A stretch of DNA of 64,000 nt from assembly GCF_026210795.1 (NCBI RefSeq), contig NC_089443.1, forward strand, positions 1,178,001 to 1,242,000, written 5' to 3'. Position numbers and translations under genes: made by a program. Origin of the DNA: Rhizophagus irregularis (taxonomy: Eukaryota > Glomeromycota > Glomeromycetes > Glomerales > Glomeraceae). The notes under the pieces are model-generated. The model was given only the letters and a program-made list of their open reading frames with translations. It did not search any database and was not told the origin of the DNA. Numbering within the stretch: the first letter of the stretch is position 1; each line of letters starts with the position of its first letter. Positions 46,485-55,710 of the stretch are shown here, piece after piece.

Positions 46485-46810
46485 TTCTAAGACAATTTTG
46501 AAATCATCCTCCGTCTATCTTCCCTGGCAATAGAGTCCTCGTCTGAAATCTCTAAAGGGTTCGGACTATCACAAATTTAATTTCTCGTTTTAAACTATTG
46601 TAATAATTATCATAAAAGGATAAATTTTATATGATTAGAAAAAGCCAAGGTTCTAAACTTATATTTTTAACTTTTATCCTAAAATATTTCTTTAATTAAA
46701 AAAATTTGTACCTCCAAATGAAACAAATCTAGTGAAAATTAAATATGAAAATTATTCTGCCCTTAAAATAATCCATTCTCCAATTTTTTCATTTAAGTAG
46801 GAAACATTCA
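46485..46810 (-). pseudogene. Kinase C-terminal fragment split by an insertion
   Basis: 46487-46575 matches the C-terminal exon DNA (CDD.NP, ISDE, EEKRW-type codons) and 46757-46805 matches the segment just before it (YLNEKLGEWI). The intervening 180 bp is AT-rich and foreign to the gene. Confidence 0.55.
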
Positions 46811-47017
46811 TATTCTGTTTTATATTCGGAGGTGAATTGGCATAATATATAATAATAAAGTACATAAAAAGCAAAAAGTTAAATTTTTAGTTAGTACCGG
46901 CTGGAATTTTATTACCTTTTAAGACATTGGCTGACATTATCGTAATTCCGACCCATAATTATGTATTTTCGGATTATATATACAGTACTGTAACTAATAT
47001 TATAATTTAATAATAAG

Positions 47018-47241
47018 GCCGTTCCAAATTAATTGTTTGTTTAATGTACCTACCCCACTCAATTTTGTGAAAAATCTAAATTTCTAATAAACATATAATA
47101 ATTTATGCATGTTCAAATACCCCAAACTTAAATTACCAAATTTCCAAAAATTTATTATGACTATTTCACTTACTTTGTTTATGTAATTCCCTCCCCCTCA
47201 AACTTTTCATCATTAAACCAACAATTATATTGGAACGGCCT
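47018..47241. mobile_element. 224-bp MITE, PIF/Harbinger (Tourist)-like
   Basis: Termini GGCCGTTCCAAATTAATTGT and, on the other strand, GGCCGTTCCAATATAATTGT match over about 28 bp with few changes. The flanks are TAA on both sides (candidate 3-bp duplication). GGCC..GTT ends with TWA duplications are typical of Tourist/PIF MITEs. It sits in the spacer between kinase copies, at the same place where the other block carries a different element (60226-60461). Confidence 0.7.
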
Positions 47242-47289
47242 AATGAAGATAAGCTGAATAAAAAAAATCAAATTAACTGTAAAAAAATT

Positions 47290-48381
47290 TCGTATTGTTC
47301 GGGAAATGCAAGGGCATGCTTGTAAAATATGCTTCTGGATGTATTTCTGGATGAGAAATTTTTTTAGACAATTGAGAAATTTTCCTCCATCTTTTTTCTT
47401 CGGCAACGGAATTCTCGTCCGAAATCTTTGAAGGATTTGGGTCATCGCATATTAAAATAATCCATTCTCCTAATTTTTCATTTAAGTACTAGAATGCGGT
47501 TGGACGGTTTTCCGGATCATTATCCCAACATTGTTGCATCAATTCTGAATAAAATTGGGCGTATCATCAGGAATTTCAAGTCTTTTACCATCACAAATAT
47601 CTTTTGCCAAATTAATATCATGTGCTCTATTATACCAGGGTCTTTTTCCAGTTGCAAGAGTATTCATAACTATACCAAATGAATATATATCAGAAGCAAT
47701 ATTACAATTATCGCCACGTAAAACTTCTGGCGCAACATATGGTAAGACCCCGTATCTTTGAATTGAACCATTATTTATGTCATTATTACATGGCCCATGA
47801 AGACCAACGTCAGCAATACGAGCATCCGTAGATACTTTTTCGTCTTCGACAAGTAAGTTTCCTCCGTGAAGATTTCTGTGAATTTTTCCCTCGGAATGGA
47901 TTCTTTCAAGTCCTCCAGCGATTCTCGCCAAGAAAGAATTCCGTTACAATGATCAAGATATTGATATAGGTTTCCGTTCTCATAATACTTCATCACAATC
48001 ATATAATTGGATGTTGGATCTTAATACCAAACGTTCCAGCCAATGAAGCAGTCCAGCTCGTGTCCATTACTGCGCACCATCATCCCAAATCCATCTAGGT
48101 CCTTCCGTCCAAAGAGCTGAATAAACGCTACTAAATCCACCCTTACCAACATATTTAACCAGTTCGAATTTCTCAAAGGGATCCATTCCAAGTAATCACA
48201 AGCTTGAGTAGGGTGTATTGAATTAATTTATCAATCTCTTTATCCCTGATGTCCAATAAAGAAAATTTTCTTTCATAGTATTAGCTTCACATTCCTAGGT
48301 TTATTACATTCTGGACAATCTTTCAATTCCTTTGGTGTAAACTTATTTTCAAGTTGGTAGAATATCATATCCTCTTCCATT
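47290..48381 (-). pseudogene. Kinase copy with internal deletions
   Basis: The start ATGGAAGAGGATATG at 48381 and the zinc-ribbon DNA (CPEC at about 48318) are still recognisable. The N-lobe reads to TRAG. Then a deletion removes the beta-3 lysine segment and the intron, joining 'ccagctcg' to 'gaagcag' near 48048. A 22-bp deletion near 47925 shifts frame before GGLERIHSEGKIHRNLHGGN, and a 1-bp loss near 47556 shifts it again after DDTP. Motifs left are KIHRNLHGGN (Asp to Asn), DVG and APE. The C-terminal DNA keeps the frame NPSKISDENSVAEEKRWRK. Not functional. Confidence 0.8.
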
Positions 48382-48663
48382 TATCTGAAATTAAGAAAAT
48401 ATTTAACATATTGACTGTTTCAACTATAAAAGCTAATAAAATAATTACAGATAATACTACATAGCAATATTTGGATGAATTCTATTTATATATACCATTT
48501 TGAAACAATAATGGATTATTTTTAGTCAATAAGAATTCTTTGTTCAGTTATTGAAAATGTGGGCTATTTATAATGAAATTTAATTCCTACATTGTAAATG
48601 CTTTAGACCCACAATCATTTATGCACAAAATATACATAAAATAACCACTATGCAAGCAAATAA

Positions 48664-48960
48664 TTACTTACTTCCATCCTCAAGATGTCCAAAGTATCTC
48701 TCCGATTCTCCCGAGTCATGAATTTTCATTTCCGCTGCAACCAATTTCCACTTTCTTTTATTGAATTTCATTGCCAAAGATATTAATAATGCATCTTCCT
48801 ATTATAAATTAAAGTATATGTAAATGTACATTCATGTATATGAGATAATGATGCAACATGAATCATAAAACAATTTAGATTTGTACCTCACTTTTCCAAT
48901 GTTTATGTTGTCTATGCCTTTTATTGGATTTATTGGGTTTATTGAATTTAGACGCTTTTG
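48664..48960 (-). CDS. Myb/SANT-like DNA-binding domain gene, 5' end unresolved
   Basis: Exon A (about 48960-48887) encodes KASKFNKPNKSNKRHRQHKH and WKSE, then a GTACAA donor. An 88-nt intron ends with AATAG at 48799. Exon B (48798-48664) continues in frame with EDALLISLAMKFNKRKWKLV and AAEMKIHDSGESERYFGHLEDGSK*. W..EED..L..L..KF....W..VA.EM is the Myb/homeodomain-like pattern with a basic N-terminal tail, recalled as common in Rhizophagus. A perfect GTAAGT overlaps the stop (48666-48671), so a third exon may follow. No start codon was found. A (TA)n run lies immediately upstream, and an ATG with a basic peptide (MEITNKKKRFKGAPTRSIK) lies near 49185. It may be a truncated gene. Confidence 0.6.
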
Positions 48961-48963
48961 TAT

Positions 48964-48985
48964 AATATATATATATATATATATT
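48964..48985. repeat. (TA)n microsatellite
   Basis: About eleven TA units adjoining the 5' side of the Myb-like exon. Confidence 0.8.
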
Positions 48986-48989
48986 TTTA

Positions 48990-49875
48990 TATTTATTTAT
49001 GTACAATATGTAATTAATCGAAAAAAAATTTTTATATAACGAAAAATATTCTATCTTAAGAGGAAAAAACTATGAAATACGTTTAAAAAAGCGTTAAAAG
49101 AAAACGATCGATCGAACAATTTTTTTATTAATTAACTTTATTGATCTGGTCGGTGCACCTTTGAACCTTTTTTTTTTGTTCGTTATCTCCATTCTCTGGT
49201 ATCAAAAGACATATATATTTATAACAAATAACGAAAAAAAACCCGGGAACCATGTGAGCAATTTAATGGGATCATTGATCATCAAAACTGAAAAGATCAC
49301 TTTGATTTGTTTACCGAATAGTTGTGATCATCATGCATAATCTATAATTAAATATATTATTGGTACTCTATTCCAATTTCGGAAGTTAAAGACCGGGTCA
49401 TAAATTACTCAGCCGAAGAATAGATCTTTTATTGTAACAACCATTTTAGTTAGCCACTTTACCGAACCACTCTAAATAACCGAAATAAAATAAACAACTT
49501 AAATAGCTTGAATATGTTAATTAATAAATAAATTTGCAAATAACATAACATAATTTGTCAAAATAAAAACAAAAATATTAATCATAACGTGGTACAAGTT
49601 TTATAATATTTATAAAATCATTATTACAATTATTACAGCAGTTGAATTATTGTCAAAAAAGCTAAAGAGAAGTTTTCTTGAATCCTAACAGGTATTTTCT
49701 ATGAGCCTAAAATGAAGTCATTCAACTCTTTTAACCTTTTTTTAGAAAATAATTTTATTGATCGGCACAGCCGCTAATTCTAACAATACTTTCCATCAAA
49801 AAGTGTTAACAAAAATGAAACAATTAAAACCACTACTTTCTCTACAGAATAACTATATATAAAAAATATATTATA
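48990..49875. other. AT-rich intergenic DNA
   Basis: Possible TATAAATA box (minus strand) near 49218 upstream of a short basic frame that might be a first exon of the Myb-like gene. The join could not be shown. Nothing else. Confidence 0.3.
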
Positions 49876-49881
49876 TTTTTA

Positions 49882-50057
49882 CATTGGTGTCAGCTCTCGA
49901 TATAACGAACCCTCCGGTTTTCATCTCAAATTCACTATAAGATTATAGCAAAGAATTTGAATTTAATTGGTTAATTCATTATAACAAGATTGGTTAAATG
50001 TCACGTGTTGAGAAAATTTCGTTGTTAAAGCGAGTTCGTTATATCGAGAGTTGACTG
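49882..50057. mobile_element. 176-bp MITE, Tc1/mariner-pogo type
   Basis: GCTCTCGATATAACGAACC near the left end and, on the other strand, CAGTCAACTCTCGATATAAC then GAAC at the right end form inverted repeats. TA flanks both sides (49880-49881 and 50058-50059). TA duplication and CTCTCGATATAACGAA ends are typical of pogo-like MITEs (recalled pattern). Confidence 0.7.
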
Positions 50058-50640
50058 TATTTATTTTATTTACATTTCGTAGTACCTACATTCCTATAAT
50101 GAACTGTTTTGACTCCGTAAATACTGTATGTAATTTAAATCAATAAAATAATTTAGCGGATTATTCAATTGTCTAGAACCTTTGTTTTTTTTTTGCTTAA
50201 TTTTAAGGATTAAAGTCTGATTTACCTCTTAACTAACAAATAAAAATTCTTGCAAATTTTCTTGACGATCATAATTTTAATTTGTAATTCAGACTTCTCA
50301 CACTTGATAAACAAACATAAAAGTAAATTTCAAATGATTCCGATACGTTCTGTAGATAATGAATTTTATAATTACATTCTATAACGAAAAGGAATAAATG
50401 AAATGACTTAGACAATTACTGCAAATTGTATTCATTCGTTCAATTATACTTCTAATCGATATATCATTTTTGGGAATAAAATATTTTATAAACTAATTGC
50501 TTGTAATATCATTAACCTGATGAAAACACTATTTAACGATAAAATTATCCGTTATATATTGTGGTAAATTCCGAATACTTTAGTTATCGTAATTTAAATT
50601 TTTGTATTAATATAAATTAATAAATTCACTAGATAGTAAT
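50058..50640. other. AT-rich intergenic DNA, no gene seen
   Basis: Nothing supported. Confidence 0.35.
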
Positions 50641-50734
50641 TTCGGCATTACAGGGTCCAAAGCGAGTTTTACGGCTCTAGTGTTTTAATTTATTTTAAAA
50701 ACGTACCAGTTGTATTTTCGCAAACTAAATTTAA

Positions 50735-50955
50735 AACGAGTACAACCGGTTTGACCCGTTTCAACCCGATTCAAACCGATTTTACAAAGCAACCATAATT
50801 TCAGCCAAATTCATAATTCTGAGTCATTTTTTTATACGTAATTTTTCATGTCAATCACAAATGATCACGTGACAATGGTTCAAAAAAAAAATATGAACCC
50901 GGTTCATTGTTGGAAACTGAATTTACAACCGGTTTGTGCAACCGGTTCAAACTCC
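50735..50955. repeat. ACCGGTT-rich inverted segment
   Basis: CAACCGGTTTGACCCGTTTC with AACCCGATTCAAACCGATTT on the left and GAACCCGGTTCATTG, CAACCGGTTTGTGCAACCGG on the right. The motif also appears at 34640-34690 and near 53490-53515. It joins directly to the TTTCGCCGAAATG array that follows. Confidence 0.5.
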
Positions 50956-51107
50956 AGTTCCTTCGCCGGAATGGCTTTGGCGAAATGTCCTTCGGTAAAA
51001 TGTTTATTCGGGAAAATGGCATTTCGGTGAAATATCCCTTCAGCGAAATTTGCTTCAGCAAAATGGGCTTCTGTGAATTGGACTTCAGCGAAAAGTTCGG
51101 ATACTCC
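50955..51107 (-). repeat. TTTCGCCGAAATG-type array, partial element
   Basis: About eight units such as TTTGGCGAAATGTCCTTCGG and ATTTCGGTGAAATATCCCTT, ending in AAAAGTTCGGATACTCC, the inverse of the left terminus of the element at 25303. Only one arm is present. Small frames on both strands here are artefacts. Confidence 0.65.
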
Positions 51108-51157
51108 TAACAGCCTAACCTTAATTCATTTCATATTTATGATTATGTGTACAAAAC

Positions 51158-51225
51158 GTCTAATAAAGCACCATTTTGTTCGATTTATGAAACAAAAAAA
51201 TTAAGAAAATGGTGCTTTTTTAGAC
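51158..51225. repeat. Inverted repeat of 20 bp
   Basis: GTCTAATAAAGCACCATTTT (51159 on) pairs with AAAATGGTGCTTTTTTAGAC ending near 51222, with one mismatch and a 24-nt loop. Confidence 0.7.
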
Positions 51226-51740
51226 ATTTATTACGTGAGCACAAATATACATTTCGTTTTTATAGGGATAACTGTTATCACTGTTTTAAACCGTTTTTGG
51301 TAAGATTTCTAGTCATTAATCGGAACATATTTTATTAACAGTTAATGTTTTGAATTCGGAAATACTTTTAAGGGTTAATATAATAGACATGGTTACTATA
51401 TTCTAGATAAAAAAAAAATACGCTAAACACAATATTTATTGTCGGTTCTTCCTCCATTTAAGAAAACCACTACCTGACGGTGCGGAATGTACAAAAATAA
51501 ATTGGTTTTAATAAATGCGTTCATGATAATTTGATGACACTGGATTATTTTTTCGGAAAGGGTAAATTAACAACAGCTAACAAATATACCACCATATTTC
51601 TTAAAAATGTAAGGAAAATCTGATTATCAATAATAAATGCTTGAAAACTGATTTCTTTGTAATGTATCAGTTATGTTATATTTTGTTAGTTAACAGATTA
51701 TATTTTCATTTGTTGATATGGTATGGATTATATGAAGGTA
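51226..51740. other. AT-rich intergenic DNA, no gene seen
   Basis: Nothing supported. Confidence 0.35.
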
Positions 51741-51743
51741 AGA

Positions 51744-51968
51744 CGAAAAGTAGTAGAGTAGGGGCGGTGTGTTGAGTAGAGTATTGTGATGTTTAGCGGT
51801 GTGTAACATAAAGGGTGTGAACTATACTCAAGTGATGAGTGATGAATAGACACCCGGCCAAACCGCTGGGGCTGAGCTTGGGCCGAGGTGTTTATTTATC
51901 ACTTGAGTATAATGTCACATCCACGTTATACTCTACTCAACACCTCCACCATACTCTACTACTATTCG
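51744..51968. mobile_element. 225-bp foldback element
   Basis: The two halves are inverted copies: CGAAAAGTAGTAGAGTA and TACTCTACTACTATTCG at the ends, then GTTGAGTAGAGTAT and ATACTCTACTCAAC, then ACTATACTCAAGTGAT and ATCACTTGAGTATAAT, then AATAGACACC and GGTGTTTATT around a GC-rich core (CGGCCAAACCGCTGGGGC at 51857). The segment could fold into one long imperfect hairpin. No frame; no target-site duplication recognised. Confidence 0.75.
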
Positions 51969-52640
51969 TATCACTCATTATATGATAGTTAGGTGTAAAC
52001 TGTAAATCATGTTTAACCATTCACAAAGAAAAACTAACTTCAATCACGAAGTGAATGAAATATGCATATTTCTTAATTGTAATCAAATAATTTGAAATTA
52101 AAACACAGTAAGGAACTATTAAGGTAATTTTCATGTTAGCAAAATGCTGTCAGTATCATAAAACTAAAATCATTTAAATGAGTATAAAAAAATTTTGATA
52201 TCCCAAATATAGTAAATTCATAAATAATTGAGTAAAATAAATAATAAGATATTTGGGAGACTATCAATAGGAAATAGATAAGGAGAAATTTTATTTTTAA
52301 TATTTTCGGTTATTAAGCTAACTTTATTCACGTGGCAAGATTGACTACTATGATAAATATATTTTTTTAAAATGAACCCTATACTCCTTTGATCGGGATG
52401 TGCGAATTTTTTGTCAATTATAGATTGATTTAAACGAACAAAGCGAATCAAGCCAAGTCATAGCTCTTGGCAGAAAACCATTGAAAATCTAGGTTTGAAA
52501 TTATATATAAATTTACCACTGCCACCAAAATTTTGGTTTACAGAATTAACTTACGCTTAGAAAAAGAAGCAGAGATTGAAACTTTAAACTCCCAAATTGA
52601 CAACCACCCAAACTACTACTCCCTCAGGTCTATCAAGAGT
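51969..52640. other. AT-rich DNA upstream of the secreted-protein gene
   Basis: The last 60 bp before 52652 are C/A/T-mixed ('aaccacccaaactactactccctcagg'), resembling a pyrimidine-rich fungal leader. No other gene seen. Confidence 0.35.
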
Positions 52641-52651
52641 CATTAACTAAT

Positions 52652-53082
52652 ATGAAACTTCAAAGCTTTTACCTTCTTACTGTCATTTTCATGTGTTTCT
52701 ATATAATGGACATTAAAGGTAAAGTCCTTACATTCAATATGTTCTCCATTCTCTTTTCTAATGATTCAACTTTTTGGTTTAATGTATAGCATTTACTTCC
52801 GACACGGATTTGCGTTTGACTCTCTGCAGTTGTAGAATTTGGATAGAGGATTCAAATGGTTATCGCATAGCCGGTGACGAAGACTACCGCGATTGTAGTT
52901 ACGATCCTGCTGGCGATGACCATGAATATCTTAGTTTTCAAAACCAAACGTACACGGTACATGCTAAAGTTGGAGGTAGTCTCGAGAAACAGAAAGTACG
53001 AGGACCTTTTAATGAAAATACCTGTTTTAGTATACATGGCAGTGTTGATGATTGGAAATTCGATCAAAAATCTTGTTCTTAA
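52652..53082 (+). CDS. Small secreted cysteine-containing protein, candidate effector
   Basis: Exon 1 is 52652-52718 and exon 2 is 52790-53082, with a 71-nt intron (GTAAAG...TATAG), in frame across phase 1. The product is 119 residues. Residues 1-22 (MKLQSFYLLTVIFMCFYIMD) form a signal peptide, and the mature part begins near AFTSD. The mature chain has five cysteines (LCSC, RDCS, NTCF, KSCS) and is acidic, with DSNGYRIAGDEDYRDCSYDP and SIHGSVDDWKFDQKSC. G/C content is higher than its flanks. A secreted protein of about 100 mature residues fits effector-type small secreted proteins of mycorrhizal fungi, but no family is recognised and the role is a guess. It stands alone on the + strand. Confidence 0.75.
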
Positions 53083-53620
53083 TCGTTTATTTGGCATTAT
53101 CTCAGTACGTTGAAGATGTGAACCAATTAAATCTGTTTCTCTAGTTGCACAATTAATTATTTTATAGAAATATGACATCATTAGTTAATACAAAAATTTT
53201 TAATTTTTCGGAAAATTATTTACTAAAAAATTGTACCGAAAATTTAATAAAGTTCTTATATTGTTAAACAGACATGATGAAAATATGAAATAATCAAAAA
53301 ATATTTTTTCATTCATTACAAATGATCGGCAATCATGTATTTCATAATAAAAATATATACAAAAATTAAAATATGATATTAAATAAATTATATTATTGAG
53401 TTACATTAAAAAAAAATTGGATAAAATGAATCAATCTATAAGATTTCTTAAATACCTAAAATATTTAACATAGTTTCGTAGTAGAGGTTGGAACCGTTCA
53501 AAAAACCTTACCCGGTTAATACTAAAAAATATTTAAAATTATTTTTTTTGGCTGTAAATTGTATCTATTTGATTCTACTCACATATTTAAGTTATGATTA
53601 ATTCGTTCATTGGCCAATTT
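53083..53620. other. AT-rich intergenic DNA, no gene seen
   Basis: 3' flank of the secreted-protein gene; AATAAA near 53242. Nothing else. Confidence 0.35.
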
Positions 53621-53769
53621 TTGGAATGCTAACCAATCGACCAAAGGTGATAGGTGCGACATATCTTTAGACAGTGATCTACATATATCTTTATATCAAA
53701 AAAGGAAGGCCTAGACCGGTCTATGGCAAACGAGGTATGTCAAGTGCGTCGATTGATTAGCATTTCAAG
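53621..53769. mobile_element. 149-bp inverted-repeat element
   Basis: TTGGAATGCTAACCAATCGA at 53621-53640 pairs with 53750-53769 (read back as TTGAAATGCTAATCAATCGA), two mismatches in 20. It abuts the next element with 8 bp between them. Confidence 0.6.
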
Positions 53770-53777
53770 AATCAGCT

Positions 53778-54419
53778 ACACCACCAAAAAATTTTCGGTA
53801 ACGTAACTTTGTATTATTAATCTAAAATAGTAGATATATCGAGTTCTTACTTCTCACCCAACTGTTTTGTATTTGTGTGTTTTTTCCCTTGAAATATATA
53901 TTATTCTTTTTTATTATAGTTTATTCTATTTTCTTAATCTTATTGTATTTTATTTTTTTGTGAAAATAAAAACGCGTTTTTATATTAAATACAAAATTTA
54001 TTTACAACCTTGAGCGTATAAAGGTAAACTATCAAGTTTTGAATAAGAATAAGACTTTTCAATTTAATACATTATAAAAATTATCTTTTTTATTACTATT
54101 ATTAAATTATCATATAAATAACACGAAGATTTGTCGTTAAATTTCTAAAATAATAAATAATTTATTCACTTATTTTAATAAAAAGAACCAACAATAAATT
54201 TTATAAAGTGAAAAGGACTATAACTGATAAGAAATGTGTAAATTAAACGATTCTTTAATTTTTTTTTTTATAAAATTTACATTTTTAAGATAAATGTTCC
54301 CTCATTTTATTTTTTTTCTTGAAAAAAGCCGCAAAAATTTTTCTCAGATAATGTTGTACAAAATAAATCTGACCAATAAAACTCATCAAGTCACGTTACC
54401 GAAAATTTTTTGGTGGTGT
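53778..54419. mobile_element. 642-bp DNA element with 30-bp terminal inverted repeats
   Basis: ACACCACCAAAAAATTTTCG followed by GTAACGTAACTT at the left, and the same read back from 54419 with one change (GTAACGTGACTT). The interior is AT-rich with no long frame. The right end touches a kinase exon fragment (54425-54490). Target-site duplication not evident. Superfamily not assigned. Confidence 0.7.
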
Positions 54420-54424
54420 TCTTG

Positions 54425-54495
54425 GGGTAGTTGCTTCGTCTCAAATCCCATCTAGGTCCTTCCATCCAAAGTGCTGAATAAAGTCCATTTTTTTT
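54425..54495 (-). pseudogene. Tiny kinase N-lobe exon fragment
   Basis: On the minus strand: (Y)SALWMEGPRWDLRR, matching YSALWMEGPRWIWDDG of the gene at 60.5-62.2 kb over about 12 residues with high DNA identity ('ccatctaggtccttccatcc' in both). It is cut off by the 642-bp element on one side. Confidence 0.65.
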
Positions 54496-54499
54496 ATGA

Positions 54500-55570
54500 G
54501 GCTTATAAGAATATCTATCTACATTCTCAATAAATAATATGTTGATGAGTGAAAGGCTGAATAAATTTTTATTCAAATTTTATAGATAATGTCTTACATT
54601 TTATTGCAAACTATATAAACTATTTTAATATATTTGACAGTAATGGATGAAACAGGAGATGATACATACAATATACATACAATACGTGATACAAGTTTTT
54701 GAAAAAGAAACAATTTTTATGTGTTAAAAATAGTAATATCTTAAAATGAATCGGTGTTGTATATAAGGATGGAATAAGAAAAATCAGGAAAGAAAGATAC
54801 ATACAGTAGCATTAACTACATTTACTTATTATTATTTTTTTTAATTGACTAATTTTATAAAGTTAATGAAAAGAAAATCCATTGAAAAATTGATCAATTA
54901 ATAAAACATTTGTACTTTGTTGAGGAAGATTTGTGATATGCCTCAATGTATTTCCATTATTAATAGGCACGTTAAGTCGTAAATGGCTTCTTATGACTCT
55001 TTGTCTTCTTAGTTGTTTCTGTCTTTTTTGAAAAGGCATTTTCGTTTGTATGAGTTATATATATATAATAATAATAATAATATACAGTACGTTGAGAAGA
55101 AAAAAAGCTGAAGGAAACAAAAAATACGATGTATTTATATAATACTTGAGATAAAAAAAAAGAAGAAGAAACAAAAAATACGACGTATTTATATAATACC
55201 CATTTAACGTTACCAACCGATATAAACATCATCTTTGTTTATATTGCACAAAAAAAGCGCCCCTTTATCTCCTTTATCTTTTTCAGAAATATATAAAAAA
55301 CGGGTTACCTATAAAAACTTATCCCGGTAGATAACGAAACGCGTGATTAAAGAAAATATCAAATAAATCAGAGAGTGTGATATACTGCAACCGAATATAA
55401 ATAAATAATGATTATTGATTGATAACGTAATCATTTTGGTATATTAAACTAAAAAATAATAATAATAAAATAAAGAACAGTTCCCAAAAGGTATTTCTAT
55501 GAACCTAATAAAATCTAAAAATTTTGGTTCAATGACAATCATTCACCAACAATTATTTTGCTGACAAATG
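54500..55570. other. AT-rich DNA with a tandem duplication
   Basis: 55095-55200 holds two copies of 'gaaacaaaaaatacga.gtatttatataatac' (about 60-bp period). 55060-55082 is a TA/ATA microsatellite. No gene supported. Confidence 0.45.
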
Positions 55571-55710
55571 TTACACAATCAATTTCGCCGACCGGATTAT
55601 TTTACCGATAGTTATTTCACCTTGTCGGTGAGATGATCGTTGACAAAACATAAATGACTTGTCGGTGAAACGCTTGTCGGAGAGATAATCGGTGAAATGA
55701 ATGCGACGAA
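55571..55710. repeat. Diverged relative of the TTTCGCCGAAATG array
   Basis: Units 'aatttcgccgaccgg', 'tattttaccgatag', 'tatttcaccttgtcggtg', 'gtcggtgaaacg', 'gtcggagaga', 'atcggtgaaatgaatgcgacg'. Orientation changes in the middle, giving a weak inverted structure. Confidence 0.5.

Noticed and set aside
47539-48002. Functional second kinase
   Set aside because: Two frameshifting deletions and loss of the ATP-lysine segment; only fragments are open.
50848-51338. Four small frames on both strands
   Set aside because: Produced by the regular TTTCGCCGAAATG units and a 20-bp inverted repeat.
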